DNA of 64,000 nt from UBA7330 sp043554545 (GCA_043554545.1 CP121337.1:3534001-3598000); one strand, 5' to 3'. Counted from the stretch's first letter, positions 44,098 through 53,914 are shown. The notes: generated by a model from the letters alone, not told the origin. Program-made: numbers and translations.

Positions 44098-44820
44098 ATG
44101 AGACTTATAAATAATATGAAGAAATGGAAATTTTCGTACATGCTAGCAATTGCAGGTATGTCGGGATTTTTATTTTTGACCAGTTGCTTAGACGATGATG
44201 AAACACCTCAACCGGTAATCACTGAGATTGCTTATGTAAGTATTTATCATGGTTCTCCCAACACCGATGGTCTGGATATTCTAGTGGGAAACACTGGTAG
44301 GATCAATGCTCTACCCTTTGAATATGAGGACTATAGCAATTATCTGAACTTTTATTCAGGAGAGCGACACCTTACTTTCAGGGATGCAAATAATGAAGTT
44401 GCAACTGTATTGGATACAATGCTGACATTTGATACCGGTGAGACCTATTCGCTTTTCATTGCGGATTCATTGAGTAGTATTGAGATGATTCAGGTTAAAG
44501 ACAGTTTTCCAAGTGTAGCTGATAGCCAGACCATGGTAAGGTTTGCCCATTTGTCACCAGACGCTATGCCAATAGATGTGTATGTTGATGGTAGTAAAAT
44601 ACTTGGCGACAAATCATTTAAAGGTATTTCTGATTTTGTTCCCGTGAGTTCAGGACGTGAAACGTTCGAAATCAAAGTTGCAGGGACCGAAGAGATATTG
44701 TTGACCATACCCGTGGTTGAACTCTATGGTGAGGAGTATTATACAATTGCCATAAATGGCTTTGTAAACCCGCCATTTGGCAACAACCATGACCTTGAAT
44801 CAGATATTATTCGGCTTTAA
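44098..44820 (+). CDS. DUF4397-domain lipoprotein
   Basis: 240 residues. The lipoprotein signal ends LFLTSC, Cys30 from this ATG or Cys24 from the ATG six codons later; both starts are plausible. The mature part has two beta-rich repeats of the DUF4397 type: one beginning AYVSIYHGSPNTDGLDILV, the other VRFAHLSPDAMPIDVYVDG. Such proteins are surface or periplasmic and of unknown role. It is divergent from the sigma gene by 289 bases and is followed by a strong terminator, so it is a single-gene transcript. A link to the neighbouring PUL is possible but not shown. Confidence 0.85.
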   Translation: MRLINNMKKWKFSYMLAIAGMSGFLFLTSCLDDDETPQPVITEIAYVSIYHGSPNTDGLDILVGNTGRINALPFEYEDYSNYLNFYSGERHLTFRDANNEVATVLDTMLTFDTGETYSLFIADSLSSIEMIQVKDSFPSVADSQTMVRFAHLSPDAMPIDVYVDGSKILGDKSFKGISDFVPVSSGRETFEIKVAGTEEILLTIPVVELYGEEYYTIAINGFVNPPFGNNHDLESDIIRL

Positions 44821-44843
44821 ATAATTGAATAATTCTAAAATGG

Positions 44844-44874
44844 AGCCTCTATCCTGCTGGGTGGGGGCTTTTTT
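44844..44874 (+). terminator. Rho-independent terminator after the DUF4397 gene
   Basis: AGCCTCTATCC pairs with GGGTGGGGGCT over 11 positions, including G-T pairs, around a TGCT loop and runs into six T residues. It begins 24 bases after the stop. This is the clearest terminator in the window. Confidence 0.85.
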
Positions 44875-44943
44875 ATTGTATGGCCAATAAAGCTTCCAGA
44901 TATTCATATCTTCTGTTATTATTGTAATAAACAAACATCACAG

Positions 44944-46317
44944 ATGAGACAGCTGATTTTCCTCTTGGTAATATGTACGATCATAGCCTGTGATTCATCG
45001 AAACAACTTGAACTTACTACGAACTCATCTCCAAGGTTACTTATAACCACTGACATCGGCGGAGATCCCGACGACACACAATCAATGGTCAGGTTATTGG
45101 TTTATGCCAATGAGTTTAAATTGGAAGGCCTTGTTGCTTCTGCATCCGGTACGGTTGGAGAAGTAGGCAAATCTGTAGTCAGGACTGACCTTTTATCTCA
45201 ATTGGTTGAGGCTTACGGACAGGTGTGTGAAAACCTAAAACTTCATGATGAGAGGTATCCTTCAGAAACCTATTTGAAATCAATCATTAAGGCAGGAAAC
45301 CCAAACAGGCAAGAGGATCACGTGGGTGATGGACATCTGACTGAAGGTTCTGAATGGATCATACAAAAAGTTGATGAAAGTGATGAATATCTGAATGTTG
45401 CAATATGGGGTGGACAAACAGATGTGGCACAGGCACTCTGGCAGGTTAAAAACAGTCGCTCTAAAAGTGATTATCAAGCGTTTATTGCTAAGATGAGAAT
45501 ACACGACATTGCGGATCAGGATAGCCTTTTTGATTATATCCATGCGAATCATCCAGACTTGTTTTATATCAGGAACCGTGCGCCACTAAATGTGGATAAA
45601 CGAAATGCTGTCTTTAGGGGAATGTACCTGGAAGGAAATTTAGCCATTACTTCATTGGACTGGCTAAACGAACATGTAATAGAGGATCATGGTCCATTAG
45701 GTGCTTTGTACCCAAAAAAAACCTGGACAGCTCCTAATCCAAACGGCGCGATGAAAGAAGGTGATACCCCCTCCTGGTACTACTTTCTGAGGAATGGATT
45801 AAATATGCCAGATAAGCCACAATATGGGGGATGGGGAGGAAGGTTTGAACGTAAGGATAACAGTAAATATTATTATGACGCCTACGATACTTATAAAGGA
45901 GTAAACAATGCACGAGTCACGGTGGCCAGGTGGCGTGAAGATTTCCAAAATGATTTTGCCGCCAGGATGGACCGATGTGTATTAAAGCCAGAAGAAGTTA
46001 ATCATCCACCGATGGCTGTGGTTAATGGTATACTTTCAAAGAAACCGTTAATAATTAAAACAACTATGAACAAAAGGGTCACATTAGATGCTTCAGCGTC
46101 TCATGACCCTGATGGTCATGAAATCCAATTTGAATGGATGGTCTATAAAGAGGCAGGACATCAGGAATCATTTGACTCACCAATATCATCGGGACCTATA
46201 TTTGACTTTGAAATGCCCAAAATTGAAACTGGTAAGGAAATACATGTAATTCTCAGGGTAAAAGATGATGGAAACCCACAATTATCTACTTGTAAACGAT
46301 TGATCTTGAGGAATTAG
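44944..46317 (+). CDS. DUF1593 (nucleoside-hydrolase-like) exported lipoprotein
   Basis: 457 residues with a lipoprotein signal ending TIIAC at Cys16. The mature start LLITTDIGGDPDD (33-44) is the Asp-rich metal site of the nucleoside-hydrolase fold in the DUF1593 family. EGLVASASG and WGGQTDVAQALW follow. The C-terminal beta domain (VTLDASASHDPDGHE) is Ig-like. DUF1593 proteins are found in glycan-degrading Bacteroidota, and some are annotated as cellulose-binding. Hydrolysis of a C-N or C-O glycosidic bond is possible from the fold but unproven. It follows the DUF4397 terminator by about 70 bases, so it has its own promoter. Confidence 0.82.
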   Translation: MRQLIFLLVICTIIACDSSKQLELTTNSSPRLLITTDIGGDPDDTQSMVRLLVYANEFKLEGLVASASGTVGEVGKSVVRTDLLSQLVEAYGQVCENLKLHDERYPSETYLKSIIKAGNPNRQEDHVGDGHLTEGSEWIIQKVDESDEYLNVAIWGGQTDVAQALWQVKNSRSKSDYQAFIAKMRIHDIADQDSLFDYIHANHPDLFYIRNRAPLNVDKRNAVFRGMYLEGNLAITSLDWLNEHVIEDHGPLGALYPKKTWTAPNPNGAMKEGDTPSWYYFLRNGLNMPDKPQYGGWGGRFERKDNSKYYYDAYDTYKGVNNARVTVARWREDFQNDFAARMDRCVLKPEEVNHPPMAVVNGILSKKPLIIKTTMNKRVTLDASASHDPDGHEIQFEWMVYKEAGHQESFDSPISSGPIFDFEMPKIETGKEIHVILRVKDDGNPQLSTCKRLILRN

Positions 46318-46379
46318 AATCGTTAAGTATGTAATCTTAATAAGTTTTGCATAATTAATGAGTTGATAATCATCGTTTA

Positions 46380-46429
46380 ATTCAAAATCTCTAGCCTAAC
46401 TGGATAATACGTTATCTATCCGTTTGAAT
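46380..46429. promoter_or_regulatory. Nested inverted repeats in the gap before the 46532 gene
   Basis: An outer pair ATTCAAA / TTTGAAT (7 bp) encloses an inner pair GATAA / TTATC around TACG. The two dyads share nearly the same centre. This may be an operator or a structured leader. The surrounding gap (46318-46531) shows no gene. Confidence 0.25.
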
Positions 46430-46490
46430 CAGGAGATGATTTTTAATATATTCATAAATATGAGCTAATATATAAATATATTGTAATTAT

Positions 46491-46510
46491 TAGACTTCAT
46501 AATCAGTCTA
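46491..46510 (+). promoter_or_regulatory. Small hairpin in the leader of the 46532 gene
   Basis: TAGACT / AGTCTA (6 bp, 8-base loop) lies 21 bases before the ATG. No T-run follows. Possibly a leader hairpin affecting translation; chance is also possible in such AT-rich DNA. Confidence 0.2.
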
Positions 46511-46531
46511 TATTATTAATTTTACAATATC

Positions 46532-47230
46532 ATGTTCAAGCAAGCATCCTATATTGGCTTATTTATTCTAATCATTTGTTTAACCCCAGGCATAACGGAA
46601 GCACAAGACCAAACAGGTAAAGGTGTAGTTGTACTTGATAATGATGAGGTTAAGTTTGGAGTTATAAAATATCAACAGGCATTTGAGATGATTACCGTAG
46701 TTTCAAATGATAAGCACCTTGCATATTCAGCTTCTCATGTAAAATATTTTCAATACTTTGATCAGGAGAAATCATTAAATAGGATTTACAAATCCATCAA
46801 GGTGATAAATAACAATATTCCACAACAACATTTCATGCCTCCTGAATTTTTGGAAATGGTAATGCTGGAAGACTTGCTGATTTTAAGAAAACAAAAGAAA
46901 GTTTTGATTGAACCGCTGGAAAGGACAGAGAAGGGGTCTATAGTAGCCAAAAACCTATATTCAGAACCTGTCGAAGCCATAGACTACGACTACTATTTTA
47001 GCAGACATGGTGAGATAGCTGAGCCACTTCATGATTTTCAAAAGCAGATTCTTCCTTTGTTGAATAAACGCTATCAAACAGCATTAATCACTTTCATCAA
47101 AAACAATAAAATTGATATCAGGAAATGGGAAGGTCAATATGAGGCACTTACTTATTATAAGGAATTGAAAGAAAGTTCTTTCCATCCTCCATTACTCTCT
47201 GTATCCCATTCGAATCCCTCTTTCTACTAA
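46532..47230 (+). CDS. Exported protein of unknown function
   Basis: 232 residues that I do not recognise. A Sec signal (residues 1-24, ending TEAQD) leads into a mostly beta start (KGVVVLDNDEVKFGVIKYQ) and then a helical, charged remainder rich in Lys, Glu and Tyr (LRKQKKVLIEPLERTEKG). The first part resembles the short repeats seen in Bacteroidota proteins that record surface or envelope state, but no family can be named. It is probably periplasmic or outer-membrane associated. Its stop lies only 7 bases from the convergent DUF5916 stop, so the two transcripts may overlap. Confidence 0.6.
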   Translation: MFKQASYIGLFILIICLTPGITEAQDQTGKGVVVLDNDEVKFGVIKYQQAFEMITVVSNDKHLAYSASHVKYFQYFDQEKSLNRIYKSIKVINNNIPQQHFMPPEFLEMVMLEDLLILRKQKKVLIEPLERTEKGSIVAKNLYSEPVEAIDYDYYFSRHGEIAEPLHDFQKQILPLLNKRYQTALITFIKNNKIDIRKWEGQYEALTYYKELKESSFHPPLLSVSHSNPSFY

Positions 47231-47237
47231 ATTCATA

Positions 47238-49457
47238 TCAAAGGCTAAACCAATAAGTGAGTTTGGCTACCAATGATCTGTTTTTTACGGTTAAGTCCTC
47301 CGGAAAATAATTATCTGTGTATACAAGAAAGAAGTCAGAAGCAGGTTTGAAACGCCATTGCAATCGGGCATTGATATTAAAATTATCAATTTGATTATTG
47401 TATTGAAAAAAAGTATTGAGGAACAAACTACGTGAAAAAGTAAGGCCCAAGCTAGGTCCAAGAAGCAGGATATTGGCGCTGTTATAGGGCTCCGGCAGTT
47501 TGACAATATTATAGGCATAATTCAGGGAGAAAATACCAAAAGGTGACATGCGATAATTGATATTTCCTTCTGTACCAACCCTTCTTCCATTATAAAACTT
47601 GCCTCCTTTAGCCACAAATTCAGCAAAAAGCGGTCTAATCTTATTGGTTTTAACTTCCAGACTATATAGCTGGTAGTCATAAGATGTTCCTTCTTCCAAA
47701 GGAAGACCTCCTGAATTTGTCGGGTCAAAAGACCTCAATAACCTGATCCAACCTGAATTAACATCAAAAAGGATCCTGGTATTGTTTGAGAAGTATAATT
47801 CATAACCGGTGGCCAACTTCCGATCCGTAAGTTCGTTTTGCTGATTCCAGATATGCCTGGTACTTACTTTAAAAATATGACGATTAATCTGACTGGAGTT
47901 TGGGTAGATATTATACTCAATGCCAGGCTCCAGACTATTAAATCCTTTTCTGGGAATGAATCCGGTAGCAGCAGTGAAATTTTCACCAACGGACAGGTAA
48001 TCGAAAAATACACGAGCATTTGGTACGCGATATTCCAGGTTAGCACCATAGGAGTTTTGTTGCTCCTCATCCATATTATCCATTGATTGGTGATAAAATG
48101 CCTTGCCTCTCCAGACACCATTCCTGGAGTTCAGATTATAATCAACACCAGCTACCCTGTTGAAATCACTACCACTTTCTCCCGATCCTAAATCGACACC
48201 TTGCTTATTGGTGAGTATGGCGGAAATGTTTGAAGTTTTAAAAATGTTTCTTTGTACAACTGCAACTGCGTAATTCTGACCAGGGATATTAAAATCAGGC
48301 TGCCCTTCTACTTGGGCCGACAGTATCCCTATTCTCCAGTCTTCATTCAGTTTTCCTGTCACTCTTGCTCCGAATAGTACTCGCTTAGGAATGTTTTGGC
48401 CCAACGCTGAATCATAAGCAATACCAATTCTTCTTGAAAAGAAAGGCAAGGCATCCTTATTTCCGAAATTTTCAAACAGATCGGCATTTTCAAGGAAAAA
48501 TTGCCGCTTTTCAGGAAAGAAAATTTCAAACCTGCTGAGGTTAGTAACCTGTTGATCCACCTCTACCTGAGAGAAGTCCGGATTGATGGTCAGGTCCAGA
48601 TTTAATGAAGGTGTTAACCCGATTTTGACATCCCCTCCAATCCCAGAATTAAGCAAAACAGGGTCATCACTCTGATAGTCATTATAAGCTCCACCAGAAA
48701 GGTATGGTATCACTGAAATATTTGGGCCTTTCTGCTTTTTAAGGGGTTGATCCCAAATTAAGTCCCCGGTAAATGCCAGAGAGGTTGTTTGATAACCTCT
48801 GGGTATTCTTATCCAGCTACTCCTTTCATTTTGTTTTGTGTCAAGTCGGTAAAAATTTACTTTCCATCGATCAGATCCCGCTTTATAACGTAGGGTTTTA
48901 AAAGGGATAGCCATTTCTCCCGTCCAATAGCCATCCTTAATCTTTGACCTGGCAAACCATTTATTATCCCAGGAAAATGCATCCCGACTGCTCTCTGCCT
49001 GCGCATTCAAAAAAGCCTCACGCATGACACCAAATGGACTTAATCCAAAAAGAAAGGCATTGGTTTGATCTCCATAGGGATCAATGATAATATTAACCAC
49101 ATCATTTTGTGATCCGAAAAAATCACGCTTGAATGATTCAATGGTATATGGACCCGGCTGGTGATCATAGCCTGTGATGCCTACATAAAGAAACTCTTTG
49201 TCATAAGTTAACCTCACAACTGTATTAGAGATTGCTTTAACCGTATCAAAAGGGAAAGTCTGATGAAAATGATCGGTAGGTTGAGCAATCGCCCAATCTT
49301 TTTCATCAAGTTCCCCATCCAGAACAATATTACCCTTTGCTTTTTGAATGCTGAGCGTTCTGTCTTCGCTGTCAAGTTCCTGCGCAAACAGGTGCCCTGG
49401 AATAAGCAAAAGCTCATAAAAAATTAGCCCAACAATGAATAGAAGGTTCCTGAACAT
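47238..49457 (-). CDS. DUF5916 outer-membrane barrel with CBM9-like N-terminal domain
   Basis: 739 residues with a Sec signal ending LFAQ. An N-terminal CBM9-like sandwich (GNIVLDGELDEKDWAIAQPTDHFHQ at about 40-65, then the YGDQTNAFLFGLSP region) is followed by a DUF5916 region of alternating aromatic strands ending WFSL, typical of an outer-membrane beta barrel. FFPEKRQFFLENADLF is the family's marker. No enzyme activity is known for this family. It is the last gene of the amidase operon, starting 3 bases after the lipoprotein amidase stop. It may bind or pass the substrate or products of that system (inference). Confidence 0.85.
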   Translation of the reverse strand: MFRNLLFIVGLIFYELLLIPGHLFAQELDSEDRTLSIQKAKGNIVLDGELDEKDWAIAQPTDHFHQTFPFDTVKAISNTVVRLTYDKEFLYVGITGYDHQPGPYTIESFKRDFFGSQNDVVNIIIDPYGDQTNAFLFGLSPFGVMREAFLNAQAESSRDAFSWDNKWFARSKIKDGYWTGEMAIPFKTLRYKAGSDRWKVNFYRLDTKQNERSSWIRIPRGYQTTSLAFTGDLIWDQPLKKQKGPNISVIPYLSGGAYNDYQSDDPVLLNSGIGGDVKIGLTPSLNLDLTINPDFSQVEVDQQVTNLSRFEIFFPEKRQFFLENADLFENFGNKDALPFFSRRIGIAYDSALGQNIPKRVLFGARVTGKLNEDWRIGILSAQVEGQPDFNIPGQNYAVAVVQRNIFKTSNISAILTNKQGVDLGSGESGSDFNRVAGVDYNLNSRNGVWRGKAFYHQSMDNMDEEQQNSYGANLEYRVPNARVFFDYLSVGENFTAATGFIPRKGFNSLEPGIEYNIYPNSSQINRHIFKVSTRHIWNQQNELTDRKLATGYELYFSNNTRILFDVNSGWIRLLRSFDPTNSGGLPLEEGTSYDYQLYSLEVKTNKIRPLFAEFVAKGGKFYNGRRVGTEGNINYRMSPFGIFSLNYAYNIVKLPEPYNSANILLLGPSLGLTFSRSLFLNTFFQYNNQIDNFNINARLQWRFKPASDFFLVYTDNYFPEDLTVKNRSLVAKLTYWFSL

Positions 49458-49460
49458 ACA

Positions 49461-51008
49461 TTATAATTCCGGAAACCCTTCGGGAGCTCTTCTGTGATTG
49501 GTTTTTTGTTCATAAGCTGAAGCTATCTGAAGCAGGGTACCCTCACTGAAAGGCCTACCTAACAATTGAAATCCAGCAGGATACTTACCATAGGAATACC
49601 CCATAGGGACTGCTATTGCCGGAAATCCAGTTGGTGGTGAAAGTTTTCCACTGGTATCTCCACGGGGACCATTTAAATCTCCAATCAGTCTTGGCGGATA
49701 AGTAAAAGAAGGATAAATAATTGCATCCAGTTTAAGGCTATCCATAACATTTAGTATTTGCTCTCTTAATGCCTTTCTAAGGGCCATATTTTTATCCCAA
49801 TCCGGATGTTCCTCGGGCACATCAACATCTGCTTGTGCATCAAGCAACCGTTTTTCCAGATATGGGTGATAATCCTCTGAGTCGATAATATCCTGCAATG
49901 ACTTATACTTCGAACTGTCCCCTAAGCTTGCCAAATAGGCATTGTAGTCTCTTTTTAACTGCCTGATTCTGGTGCGTGATTCATTTAATGAATCAAGGTC
50001 ATCAATCACTACGGAATCAATCATAGTGACACCGACAGATGACATGTCTCCTACGGCTTCAATCATCAATTGATAAACACTTGAATCTGATTCTTCAGGA
50101 AGGAAAAGTTGTCGGATAATTCCAACTCTCATACCCGAAACATCTTTTCCTAAAAATGCCTGGTAAGATTGCTCTTTCACATCAATGCTTTTTGAGGTGA
50201 CCTGATCAGCAGAATCGTATCCGGCAATTACATCAAAAACAATGGCTGCATCTTCAACCGTTCTGGCCATAGGACCACCTACATCGTTCGTTAATGCCAA
50301 AGGAACTATTCCGTCACGACTTGTTAGTCCCATGGTCGATCTGATTCCAACCAGCGCCTGATGAGAGGAAGGCCCCCTGATTGAACTCCCTGTGTCTGTG
50401 CCTAAGCCAACCACTGCTAAACTGGCAGCAATAGAAGCTCCTGTACCTCCACTGGATCCCGCTGTTGTCCTTCGCGTATCATACGGATTTCTAGAGTACC
50501 CTGGTAATACTGAGCTTACTGAAAAAGATCCACTGGATGCAAATTCTGCTAGATTTGACTTGGCAAGAATAATGGCTCCGGCCTCTTGCAATTTTCTTAC
50601 CTGATAGGCATCGTCAGGAGGATAAGACTGCTTTAAAGCCAAGGTACCATTACTCGTAGGTAAACCCTTTACATCATAATTATCCTTGACAATAACAGGA
50701 ATACCGTGCAATGGACCAAGAATAACCCCCTCAGCATACAAACTGTCCAGGAATTTTGCTCTCGCCATGGCTTTTGGATTGACAAGAATGATTGAGTTGA
50801 TTGATGGACCTTGTTTATCATAAGCTTCAATCCGCTTCAGGTATCCTTCTACGAGGTATTGCGCATTAATTTCTCCCTTACTCATCGCATCCTGAATGGA
50901 AGGGATCGTTGCCTCTAAAAGATTGAACTCTGTGGACTTTTCAGGCTGGCATGCCCATAGAAAAGCGAATAACAAGGTAAATACAAAAATATTTGATCTG
51001 ATTTTCAT
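49461..51008 (-). CDS. Amidase-signature enzyme, lipoprotein (fifth amidase)
   Basis: 515 residues with a lipoprotein signal ending AFLWAC at Cys20. The Ser-cisSer-Lys triad is complete: Lys108 in VIVKDN, Ser185 in GSSGG and Ser209 in TGSSIRGP, with the expected 24-residue spacing between the serines. It hydrolyses an amide bond. It differs from the four Tat-exported amidases in signal type and sequence, so it comes from another branch of the family, close to aryl- or peptide-amidases. The asparaginase-like gene ends 7 bases upstream. Membrane anchoring suggests it acts on substrate entering or just inside the envelope. Confidence 0.92.
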   Translation of the reverse strand: MKIRSNIFVFTLLFAFLWACQPEKSTEFNLLEATIPSIQDAMSKGEINAQYLVEGYLKRIEAYDKQGPSINSIILVNPKAMARAKFLDSLYAEGVILGPLHGIPVIVKDNYDVKGLPTSNGTLALKQSYPPDDAYQVRKLQEAGAIILAKSNLAEFASSGSFSVSSVLPGYSRNPYDTRRTTAGSSGGTGASIAASLAVVGLGTDTGSSIRGPSSHQALVGIRSTMGLTSRDGIVPLALTNDVGGPMARTVEDAAIVFDVIAGYDSADQVTSKSIDVKEQSYQAFLGKDVSGMRVGIIRQLFLPEESDSSVYQLMIEAVGDMSSVGVTMIDSVVIDDLDSLNESRTRIRQLKRDYNAYLASLGDSSKYKSLQDIIDSEDYHPYLEKRLLDAQADVDVPEEHPDWDKNMALRKALREQILNVMDSLKLDAIIYPSFTYPPRLIGDLNGPRGDTSGKLSPPTGFPAIAVPMGYSYGKYPAGFQLLGRPFSEGTLLQIASAYEQKTNHRRAPEGFPEL

Positions 51009-51015
51009 ATAATTT

Positions 51016-52758
51016 TTAGTGTGTGTGTAATACTTCCTGATACAATTTTATTTTATCCTTGATGGCTGTTAGTTCAGCTTCGGTAGGGTTATCGGGATCG
51101 GCAGCAGGTGGCAAGGTGCCAAACCGAAGAATACACGCCATCAACAACATTCTTCCTTTGGTGGCTGTGATGTTATACCCTTCGATGAACAGGTTGTCAG
51201 GATTGGTATTCATGAAACCGTCTGCATTACCCCGCGCGGCCTTCAGCACAGGATACCCGTGAAGCGCTGCATATTCAAGTGCTGCGTCCATAGGAGAAAT
51301 CATGGAGCCATACGGAGCCATTCCTTCTCCAACAAATCCGGCCAGTGGATATTTAGTTAAATCATCTTTGATTCGAGAGAGAATATCTATTTCTGATGAG
51401 GCATCTTCACTACCGTCATTTTCCGTTTTCCATCTTGCACTCTTATAGATAGTTACCATGGGCATGGCTTCAGGAATCAAATAACCTTCGCTGTCTTTTA
51501 CAGGTATTTGAACAGTGGTTATTGAACCATCTTCACTCATTTTTATTCCAGGAACAGCAGCAGGAATTTTTGTCACATTCACCTCGGATAAATAGGTATG
51601 TTTTCTAAGCGGCAGGAACGTTAACTTTGGCCCATAGCCCATTGAACCAATAATTCCACCATAGCCACCAGTCACCACATATCCTCCTGGTCTTGCATCT
51701 CCTTTTTGAACTTCTCTGGTCGAATAAATCACCTGATCCTGAATCATCACTGAACCAGTCTTATTTTTACCCGCTTCGTCTGCCCAAACTCCTGAGGTGA
51801 TATAATTAACTCCGTCAATGATATTTTGGTCACCGTCAGCACTGACCAGCCCCCGCATCCGCTGGGCGGCATTGAATACCATGGCCGCTTCCGTATCAAT
51901 CAGCAATCCCATCCAGTAAGAGGTGTTTTCGATACTTGGGCTACCTTCCAGCCATATGGAGCCATCATAATCACCGGATGACATCACCTTTTGAACCATA
52001 TTTGTGGCTTTTGCCAGTTGCATCCGGTTTTGAGAAGATCCGTAGGGTCCATAAGTAAAAAAGTCTTCACCTATTTGTTCCGGAGGTATATCGCCGGTTC
52101 CTGCATCACTACGTAGTTCCTCTGGCAATCCCTTCGTATATCCACCTGCCGGCGCCGGTCGATAAAAGTCGTAGGATGCCTGGGTATAAATATTCCCTCC
52201 ATTACGCTCTATTTCTTCGAATATCCTGGAAGCATTTGGATAAAAAGTCTGCCTTGACTTTTCAAAAGGTGCTCCCGGATAGGCATAAGTGGCATCCCAG
52301 GGTTTACCATCTTCCTGAATCGACATGTATGGCAATGGGTAAAGTCCATCCGCCGGTTTCAGTTCAGCAATCAAAACAGGTTTTGCCAAATCGGATTTTT
52401 TGCGCTTACTGAATGACCCATTTTCATTGATATACCCATCAGGTTTGCCATAAAGCTCTTTTACATCGCTTTCTAATGGATGAGCCGTATACATTTCAAT
52501 ATAAACTGTGACAGGAGCTGCAAGCTTTTGATAGTAAAGCCGATCTGTTAATATTCCCCCTGCATCATTTTTCAAGAGCGAAAGACCGTTTTTCTCCCTG
52601 GCTTTGTTACTTGTGATCAAAGGAACACTATTTTGAATCGTAGCTGTCGGACCAGAAAATATGGCGATTTTTGTTTTCTCCTGGGCCATTACCTGGTTTA
52701 CGAAAAGCCCAGATATTAATAACATTAAGCAACTAATGATGGTGTATTTGTATTTCAT
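51016..52758 (-). CDS. Exported asparaginase-fold protein, divergent and enlarged
   Basis: 580 residues from ATG at 52758. An upstream ATG would overlap the acetamidase gene and bury the Sec signal (MKYKYTIISCLMLLISG). Local sequence matches asparaginases: GSPSIENTSYWMGLL in place of GTDTLEETAYFL, the RMRGLVSADGDQNIIDGV stretch (Ser-Ala-Asp-Gly near 308), and a C-terminal GFVGEGMAPYG/GYPVLKAARG region (about 476-515). It is far longer than the usual 320-350 residues because of an extra N-terminal region and a large middle insertion. The first catalytic Thr motif (TGGTI) is not evident. It may be an asparaginase-like amidohydrolase with altered chemistry. The context of six other C-N hydrolases supports an amide substrate. 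Confidence 0.75.
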   Translation of the reverse strand: MKYKYTIISCLMLLISGLFVNQVMAQEKTKIAIFSGPTATIQNSVPLITSNKAREKNGLSLLKNDAGGILTDRLYYQKLAAPVTVYIEMYTAHPLESDVKELYGKPDGYINENGSFSKRKKSDLAKPVLIAELKPADGLYPLPYMSIQEDGKPWDATYAYPGAPFEKSRQTFYPNASRIFEEIERNGGNIYTQASYDFYRPAPAGGYTKGLPEELRSDAGTGDIPPEQIGEDFFTYGPYGSSQNRMQLAKATNMVQKVMSSGDYDGSIWLEGSPSIENTSYWMGLLIDTEAAMVFNAAQRMRGLVSADGDQNIIDGVNYITSGVWADEAGKNKTGSVMIQDQVIYSTREVQKGDARPGGYVVTGGYGGIIGSMGYGPKLTFLPLRKHTYLSEVNVTKIPAAVPGIKMSEDGSITTVQIPVKDSEGYLIPEAMPMVTIYKSARWKTENDGSEDASSEIDILSRIKDDLTKYPLAGFVGEGMAPYGSMISPMDAALEYAALHGYPVLKAARGNADGFMNTNPDNLFIEGYNITATKGRMLLMACILRFGTLPPAADPDNPTEAELTAIKDKIKLYQEVLHTH

Positions 52759-52768
52759 ATTGTAGAGT

Positions 52769-53914
52769 TTAAGCATACCAGTAATCAAATTTTTTCTTGG
52801 TGAAGATGGACTTGGGTATCATCCCATGAACTCCCTCTGTCCGGTCAACAACCTGTGTGATTTCAAAATCAACAGCAGTACTTGCAATCGACAAGGCCTC
52901 CTCATAGGTATAGCCAAGCTTTTCATGAATGAACTTTACAGATTCACTCAATGCCTGCTTCATAGCTTCATCCAGATCGGGATCGAGTCCAAAGACAATA
53001 AAGTGATCAGGTGTTTCTGCCGTAGGCATCTTGATCTCTTTCTTATGGATAATAAATTCAGCTACCAGGATCATGGAGGTTTCAATGGCAGTGCCACTTA
53101 CCTCACCATTTCCCTGAGCTCCATGAGCATCACCCGTCGTGAAAAGGCCCCCTTCAACGGAAACTGGCAGAAACAAAGTGGTCCCTTTTATCAGGTGTTT
53201 CAAATCAAAATTTCCTCCGAAAAAACCCGGAGGTATAGAACTCACTCTACCCATCTCGGGTGGTGGAGACAGCGCCATCACTCCCATGAAGGGTTTTAAC
53301 TCAATTTCCACTCCCGGTACGAGTTCTGCTTTTGTCCGATCTTTATTGTATTTGTATACAAAGCTTATCCGCTCCTGAATAACCTCAGGAAGGTCATCCC
53401 GTCCCGGACGGACATGATTAACTCCATAATCACTCCTTAGCCTGATGTCATGAATCCTGATTTCCAGGGTATCACCAGGCATGGCTCCCTCTACATAAAC
53501 AGGGCCGGTCAGCATATGCCCCCGGATCCCTGAAGGTTCTGGCGGCACGTTTTCAATGATATCAACAATTTCTTTTGCATGATCGTCAAAAGGGAGATTG
53601 TTGGCTGTATAAAATGACTTAGGATCCTCCTTTGGAATGCCCGATGTACTTACAGAGTGTATTTCTACAATCTCCTTTTCCTTCACCTTTATTTTCGGCG
53701 GAACATCAGCTCCGAAATATCCCCAAACCATGTTTTCCGGAAAAGATCGTAGTACTTTATCCGCAACAATAGTTTTTACCGGTTTTTTATATCCTGGCAT
53801 AGTACTGGCCATCGTTGCCCCTGGTATTGCCATAGAAACAAGTCCTCCAGCCAATACCTGATTGATAAAATGCCTTCTTGCCTCAGGATTTTTATTCTCT
53901 CTTTTATTAATCAT
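52769..53914 (-). CDS. Acetamidase/formamidase family protein, Tat-exported
   Basis: 381 residues with a Tat signal (RRHFIN at about 13-18, then AGGLVSMAIPGATMAS). The FmdA/AmdA family core is clear: GPVYVEGAMPGDTLEIRI and the metal/active-site stretch GDAHGAQGNGEVSGTAIET. These enzymes hydrolyse short-chain amides such as formamide and acetamide to acid and ammonia. Most known members are cytoplasmic, so Tat export is notable. It stops 10 bases before the asparaginase-like start. The first Tat amidase is 39 bases upstream. It may finish amide cleavage started by the amidases (inference). Confidence 0.9.
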   Translation of the reverse strand: MINKRENKNPEARRHFINQVLAGGLVSMAIPGATMASTMPGYKKPVKTIVADKVLRSFPENMVWGYFGADVPPKIKVKEKEIVEIHSVSTSGIPKEDPKSFYTANNLPFDDHAKEIVDIIENVPPEPSGIRGHMLTGPVYVEGAMPGDTLEIRIHDIRLRSDYGVNHVRPGRDDLPEVIQERISFVYKYNKDRTKAELVPGVEIELKPFMGVMALSPPPEMGRVSSIPPGFFGGNFDLKHLIKGTTLFLPVSVEGGLFTTGDAHGAQGNGEVSGTAIETSMILVAEFIIHKKEIKMPTAETPDHFIVFGLDPDLDEAMKQALSESVKFIHEKLGYTYEEALSIASTAVDFEITQVVDRTEGVHGMIPKSIFTKKKFDYWYA

